Positions 53,929 through 61,500 of a stretch of DNA of 64,000 nt are shown here, piece by piece (within the stretch, counting starts at the first letter, position 1; the number at the start of each line of letters is the position of its first letter). This stretch comes from Amycolatopsis sp. CA-230715. GTDB taxonomy: Bacteria; Actinomycetota; Actinomycetes; Mycobacteriales; Pseudonocardiaceae. The notes under the pieces are model-generated. The model had not been told where the DNA came from and did not search any database. It saw only the letters and a list, made by a program, of their open reading frames with translations. The translations under genes and the position numbers were made by a program. The DNA lies in assembly GCF_018736145.1 (NCBI RefSeq), contig NZ_CP059997.1, forward strand, positions 2,045,501 to 2,109,500, written 5' to 3'.

Positions 53929-56900
53929 CTACGACCTGCCGAGCTGCGTGTTGATGAAATCGAAGATTTCGTCGTCGGAGGCGGACTGCAATTGATCCCG
54001 GACCGCGGCTTTTTCCGTTTCACCGGATGTCTCGGTCAGTTTCTGCAGAATTGTTTGCAGCCGCTCGACCATTGTCGCGCGCATTTCCTCGTCCTGGGTA
54101 CCGGCCGCGACCACGGCATCGAGGCGATCCAGCTCGGCGAGCCCCGGCGCACCGGGGTCGTCGCCGAACAGTTCCGCGCGGAGGTGCTCGGCCAGCGCGA
54201 CCGGCGTCGGGTAGTCGAACACCAGCGTCGCGGGCAGTGCCACGTCGACCGCCGCCCCGAGCTGGTTGCGGAACTCCAGCGCGGTGAGCGAGTCGAAGCC
54301 CAGATCGCGGAACGCCTGCTCGGGGTCGATGGACTCGGCGCCCGCGTGCCCGAGCACGACCGCGGCGTAGGACCGGACCAGGTCGAGCACCGCGGCGGCG
54401 CGGTCCCCTTCGGGGATTCCGGCGAGCGGGTCGGTGATCGCCGTGGTGGCGGGGGTCGTGGTGGTGCGGGTTTCGGGGAGATCGCTGAGCAGGGGCCCGG
54501 GACGGCTGGGGGCGAAGCGGTCCCAGTCGACGTCGAGCACGGTCAGCGTGGTGTCCGTGCCCACGGCGTGCGCGAGCACCGCGATACCGGTGTCGGGGTC
54601 GATCAGGCCCAGACCACCTCGGCGGGCGCGGCTGCCCGCTTCGTCCGCGGCGGCCATGCCGCCCCCGGCCCAGGGACCCCAGGCGATCGACGTCGCGGGC
54701 AACCCGTCGGCACGCCGCTGCTCGGCAAGTGCGTCCAGGAAGGCGTTCGCTGCGGCGTAACTGGCCTGCCCGGCACCGCCCAGCACCCCGGCCACCGAGG
54801 AGAACAAGACGAACGCGTCCAGCTCGCCAGCCAGCTCGTGCAGGTTGCGGGCCGCGTCGACCTTCGGGGCCAGCACACCGGCCACCCGGTCCGGGGTCAG
54901 CGAATCCACCACGCCGTCATCGACGATCCCCGCGGTGTGCACCACCGCGTTCACCGGAACCTGCTCCAGCAACGCCACCACCGCGTCCCGATCCGCCACA
55001 TCGCACGCCGCGATCGTCACCCGCGCACCCGCCGCCACCAGCTCGGCCTCCAACGCCTCGGCGCCTTCGGCTTCCCGGCCCCGACGCGAGGTCAGCACCA
55101 CGTGCTCAGCACCGTTGGCCACCAGCCACCGGGCCACTCGCGCACCCAACGCACCCGTGCCACCGGTGACCAGGACCGTGCCCCGCGGCGTCCACGTCGC
55201 CTCGCTCGCGGCGGGGGCGTGGATCAGGCGACGGGCGAGCACGCCCGCGCCCCGGACCGCGACCTCGACCTCGGTGCCGGCCAGGGCCCCGGTCAGCTGG
55301 CCGATGGCGCGGTCGTCGAGGGTCTCGGGCAGGTCGATCAGGCCGCCCCACCGTTGCGGGTACTCCAGCGCGATCGAACGTCCGGCGCCCCACACCATCG
55401 CGGCCCCGGGATCGGTCACGCGATCACCCGCATCCACCGCACCCCGGGTAACAGCCCACACCCGGCCCGCGACACCGGTGTCCTCCAGCGCGGGCACCAA
55501 GGCCAGGACACCGAAGAGACCCAAGCCCGAGACCACGCCCGCGAACCCGTCGTCACCGGCGGATTCCCGGATCCGCTCGGCGAGCGTCGTCCGCTCGATG
55601 TCCTCCGGCACCCGCAGCACGACCAGCTCGCCGGCCCGCTCCAGGGCCTCGGGCAGAGCTGTCTCGTCCTCGGGCACGACCAGCAGCCACCGGCCATCCA
55701 GAGCCTTGGACTCCACCGTCACCGGCGTCCACGACACCTGATACCGCACACCGTCCACAACAGACCGCTCACGACGCACCCGCCGCCACGACGACAACGC
55801 AGGCACCACCACCGCCAACGACCCATCATCGACCTTGAGCACCTCAGCCAACCCGGCCAGGTCTTCGCGCTCGACCGCATCCCAGAACTGCGCGTCGACC
55901 ACGTCGTGGCCCATCGACGCCAAGTCCACCGGCGCGGCCTGCGGCCAGTACCGCTGCCGCTGGAACGGGTAAGTGGGGAGGTCCACGGTTCGGGCGCCGG
56001 TACCGGCGAAGAACGCTTGCCAGTCAACGGAAACACCTGCGGTGTGGAGTTTCGCGATGGCGGTGGTGAGCGTGTGTGCTTCGTCGCGGTCGCGGCGGAG
56101 CGCGGGGATGTGGGTGGCCTCGGGCGCGGTGTCCTGAGTCATCCCCGTCAGTACACCGTCCGGGCCCAGCTCCAAGAACGTGGTCACGCCCTGGCCTGCC
56201 AGGTACTGGACTCCATCGGCGAAGCGGACCGCATGGCGCACGTGGCGGACCCAGTAGTCCGGATCGGTCACATCCGCCATCGCACCGGTCACATTGGACA
56301 CCACCGGCACCTTCGGCGCTTCAAAGGTCAGGCTTTCCGCGACCTTGCGGAAGTCGGCCAGCATCGGCTCCATCCGCGGCGAATGAAACGCGTGACTGAC
56401 CTTGAGCCGCTTCGTCTTCCACTCCCAAGACGCCTCGAACCCAGCGATGACCTCTTCATCACCCGCGACCACGACCGAGGCCGGACCATTGATCGCCGCG
56501 ATCGACACCTGCTCCTCGAGCCCCTCCAGCAGCGGAGCGATGTCAGCTTCGGTTGCCTGCACCGACAGCATCGCCCCACCGGTGGGGAGAGCCTGCATCA
56601 ACCGGCCTCGTGCGACCACCAGCGCGGCCGCGTCCTCTATGGACAGCACGCCTGCGACGTGGGCTGCGGTGAGTTCGCCGATGGAATGCCCGGTGACGAA
56701 GTCGGGGCGGATTCCCCAGGACTCGACCAGCCGGTAGAGCGCCACCTCCAGCGCGAACAGGGAAGCTTGCGTGTACTGGGTCTGGTTGAGCAGCTCACCA
56801 TCCTCGGCGAACATCAACTCCTTCACCGGACGATCCAGGGACTTATCCAGATACGCACACACCTCATCCAGCGCATCCGCGAAAACGGGGAACTCCCCAT

Positions 56901-58527
56901 ATAGCTGCTTACCCATCCCCGCACGCTGCGAAGCCTGACCCGAGAACAGAACCGCGGACAGCGCGGTGCCGCGAGCGAGACCTGTGACGACCGCACCCGA
57001 CGGCATGCCTTCGCCAACGGCCTTCAACCCGGCCACGAACTCGTCGTGATCGGCGCCGACCACGACGGCGCGGTGTTCGAGTGGTGTCCGGGTGGTGGCC
57101 AGGGAGTAGGCGACATCGGCTTCGTTCAGTCCGTCCACATGGGACAGGAGGCGGGTGGCCTGTGCGCGTACCGCGTCCTGAGTCTTGCCCGAGAGCACCC
57201 ACGGCAACGGGCGGTCGACCTGGACCCGTTCTTCGGTGGGGGTGGTGCTAGCGGTGGGGGCTTGTTCGAGGATGGTGTGCACGTTGGTGCCGCTGACCCC
57301 GAAGCTGGACACACCCGCACGCCGGGGTGCGCCGGTCTCCGGCCACGGTGTGTTCTCGGTGAGTAGTCCGACCGCGCCGGTCGACCAGTCCACATGCGAC
57401 GACGGCTTATCGGTGTGCAGTGTTTTGGGCAGCACCCCGTGCCGCATCGCCTGCACCATCTTGATCACCCCAGCCACACCCGACGCCGCCTGCGTGTGCC
57501 CGATATTCGACTTCACCGCACCCAGCAGAAGTGGCCGCTCCCGATCCTGCCCGTAGGTCGCCAGCACAGCCTGAGCCTCGATCGGGTCACCGAGTGTGGT
57601 CCCGGTGCCGTGTGCTTCCACCGCATCCACCTCGGTGGCCGTGAGACCGGCGTTGGCCAGGGCTTGGCGGATCACCCGCTGCTGCGACGGACCATTCGGC
57701 GCGGTCAGGCCGTTGGACGCGCCATCCTGATTCACCGCACTACCCCGAATCACCGCCAGCACCTCATGCCCATTGCGCTCGGCATCGGAAAGGCGCTCCA
57801 GCAGCACCATGCCGACACCCTCACCCCACCCGGTGCCATCAGCGGCTTCGGCGAAGGGTTTGCAGCGGCCATCACCCGCCAGACCACCCTGCTTACCGAA
57901 CTCCGCGAACGCACCCGCCGACGCCATCACCGCGACACCACCGGCCAACGCGAGGCTGCTCTCCCCCGACCGCACCGACTGCGCCGCCCAATGCAGAGCC
58001 ACCAGAGAGGACGAGCACGCCGTGTCCACCGTCACCGCCGGACCTTCGAGACCGAGGGCGTAGGAGACGCGGCCGGAGACCACGCTGCCCGCGTCACCGG
58101 TGGTGAGGTAGCCCTCGACGGCGTCGCTGGCGGCCTGCATCAACCCCGCCCCATACCCCTGACCCGAGGCACCCACGAACACCCCGGTCTGACTCCCCCG
58201 CAACGACAGAGGTGCGATCCCGGCCCGTTCCAGGGTCTCCCAGGCCGCCTCCAGCACCAGCCGCTGCTGCGGATCCATGGCCAGGGCCTCCCGCGGCGAA
58301 ATCCCGAACAACCCCGCGTCGAACTCCGCCACGTCATACAAGAACCCACCCGCACGCGCCTGATCCGACACCGCGGACTCACCATAAAACCCGTCCAGGT
58401 CCCAACCCCGATCGGTCGGGAACACCGAAATCCCATCACTCCCGGACTCCACCAGGTCCCAGAACTGCTCCGGAGAATTCACCCCACCCGGATACCGGCA
58501 CGCCATCCCCACAATCACCACCGGATC
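53929..58527 (-). other. Module A3: KS-AT(malonyl)-KR(B-type)-ACP plus C-terminal docking domain
   Basis: The KS (58527-57275) has TACSSS, EAHGTGT and SNIGHT. The AT (about 56970-55930) has GHSIG and HAFH, predicting malonyl. Its first motif reads GQASQ (Ala at 56932-56934) where the others read GQGSQ. The KR (structural half about 55890-55180, catalytic half 55180-54465) has TGGTGALG, IVDD (B-type) and SYAAAN. The ACP (about 54430-54180) has LGFDSL. Predicted output: unsubstituted alpha-carbon, beta-hydroxy (D). The docking tail follows to the stop at 53929. Confidence 0.88.
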
Positions 58528-61500
58528 ATCACCAGCAGCATCGACCACCACCGTCGGCGCGGCCACCTCCGCCACCGCACCCGTCACCTCACCGACCAGG
58601 AACCCGGCCAGCACCGTCGCGTTCGGATAGTCGAACACCAACGACGACGGCAACCTCAACCCCGTCACCGAAGACAACCGATTCCGCAAATCCACCGCCG
58701 TCAACGAATCAAAACCCAACTCGCGGAACGCCTGCGTGGGAGCGATCTCGGCCGCACCGGCGAATCCCAGCACCGCCGCGGCTTCCGCGCGCACCGTGTC
58801 GAGCACGACGCGCTGACGTTCCACTTCGGACAGTCTGCTCAACTTCTCTGCCAGCGCCGAACCCGCCGTGACGTCCTCGCTCGCATCGGCGCTGTCGAGG
58901 ACTTGGCGCGCTTCGGGGATGTCGGAGATCAGCGGACGCGGGCGGGCCGCGGTGAACCCGGGCACGAACCTCGCCCAGTCCACATCAGCCACAGCCACGA
59001 ACGTCTCATCATGCTCGACCGACTGCACCAAAGCAGCCACCGCCGACTCGGGCGCCATCGGCAGCACACCGCGACGGCGCAAGTGCTCCTCGGCGCCGTC
59101 GCCAGCAGCAAGACCGCCGCCTCCCCAAGCACCCCAAGCGATCGAAGTCGCGGTCATCCCGCGAGCGCGACGCTGCTCGGCCAACGCGTCCAAGAACGCA
59201 TTGGCCGCCGCGTAAGCGCCTTGGCCACCACTACCCCAGACTCCGGCGTTGGACGAGAAGAGCACAAACGCGTCCAGTTCGGTGTCGCCGAGTAGCTCGT
59301 CCAGGTTGCGCGCACCATCCACCTTCGCGCCGACAACCCGGTCGACGTCCTCGACAGTGGTCTCCGCCAACATCGACGTCTGGCCGACCCCGGCAGCATG
59401 GACCACGGCACTGAAAGGACCGTGCTCGGCGAGCAGTTCGGCCAGTGCGTCGCGGTCGGCGGCGTCGCAGGCCGCGATCGTGACCCGCGCACCGAGCCCG
59501 GTCAACTCCGCTTCCAACTCGACCGCACCGTCGGCGTCCCGGCCACGGCGCGAGGTCAACACCAAGTGCTCGGCACCGTTCGCGGCCAACCAGCGGGCCA
59601 CATGCCCACCCAGCGCACCGGTGCCGCCGGTAACCAGCACCGTGCCGCGCGGCGACCACTCCCGCACCGCATCCCGGTCCGCCAGTGGCGACCGCACGAG
59701 ACGCCGCGCGAACACCCCGGAATCGCGCACCGCGACCTGATCCTCGTCCTCGATCCCGGCCAGCACCGCGACAACCCGGGCGGCCGCACGATCGTCAGCG
59801 GTGGCGGGAAGGTCCAGCAGACCGCCCCAGCGGTCGGGGTGCTCCAGACCCAGAATCCGGCCCAGACCCCAAATCTGCGCCTGCCCGGGATCAGCCGCCC
59901 GGTCCGAACGGCCGACCGACACCGCACCCCGGGTGGCGATCCACACCGGCGCAGAGACCGCGCTCTCCAGCAGCGCCTGCACCACCATCAGCGTCTCCGC
60001 CACACCGGCAGCCAGGGACACCACCCCGGCGATCTCACCGAGTTCGTTGATCCGCGCGGACAGTTCGCCCGCCTCAACGGTCACAACATCCGCGCCATGC
60101 GTACGCAGGGTATCGGCGAACCACGCGGCATGATCGGTTTCGCCCTCGGTGATCAGCAGCCACCTACCGGACAACCGCACAGCCGCGGTAGTCAGCGGCT
60201 TCCACGTGATCACGTATCGCCACTGGTCCACTGTGGACTGCTGACGACGCTGCCGCCGCCACGACGAGAGGACCGGCAGGACCTCGCTGAAGGGGCGATC
60301 CCCGTCGATCTCCCACGTGCCGGATAGAGCTTCCAGGTCCTCGTTCTCCACCGCGTCCCAGAACCGGGCTTCCACCACATCCGTGGATATCGCGAGCGCA
60401 CCGTCCGAAGCGGACGGAAGGTCGATCCAGTACCGCTGGCGCTGGAAGGCGTACGTCGGCAGCTCCACGCGGCGCGCGGTCCGGGGGAACACCGGCGCCC
60501 AGTCCACCGCGAGCCCGCGGACGTATCCCTCCGCGAGCGAGGTCAGTACCCGGTCGAGGTCGCCTTCGTTGCGGCGCAGGGTGCCGATCGCGACACCCTC
60601 GGTGTCGAGCATGTCGAGGGTTTCTTGCACGCTCATGGTCAGCACGGGGTGCGCGCTGGATTCGACGAAGAACCGGTAACCCTGCTCAGCCAGTGCGGTT
60701 GTGGCTTGGTCAAACTTGACCGTGTGGCGCAGGTTCTCCACCCAGTAACGGGCATCCAGGCCGGTGGTGTCCTGCCAGTCGGCGGTCAGAGTCGAGAAGA
60801 ACGCGACCTCGCTCGTGCGCGGCTGGATCGGGGCCAGCACCTCCAAGAGACGGTCCCGGATGGACTCGACCTGCGGGGTGTGCGAGGCGTAGTCCACCGC
60901 GATCTTCCGCGCCCGCACTTCTTCGGCTTCGCACTCGGCCAGGATCTCGGCGAGCGCCTCGGGCTCACCCGCGATGACCGTGGTGCCGGGGCCGTTGACC
61001 GCGGCCACCGCGACCCGATCACCGAACCGAGCAATCCGCTCAACCACAGCACTCTCGGGCTGAGCGATCGAGACCATGCCGCCCTTACCCGCCAGCTCGT
61101 CCCGAATCGCCTGGCTCCGCAACGCGACTACCCGTGCACCGTCCTCAAGGGACAGTGAACCCGCGACCACGGCGGCCGCGATCTCACCCTGCGAGTGACC
61201 AACCACCGCAGCAGGCTCCACACCGTAGGAACGCCACACCGCGGCCAGTGACACCATGACCGCCCACAACGCGGGCTGCACGACATCTACCCGTTCCAAC
61301 GCGGCCTCGTCACCGGCCACCTCGACCAGTGACCAGTCCACAAAGGACGACAACGCCCGCTCACACTCGGCGAACCGCTCCGCGAACACCGGCGAGGACT
61401 CCAGCAGGTCCACGGCCATGCCGACCCACTGCGAACCCTGACCGGGGAACACGAACACAACCTTGCCCCGCACATCCGCGGTCCCGGTGACGACCTGAGT

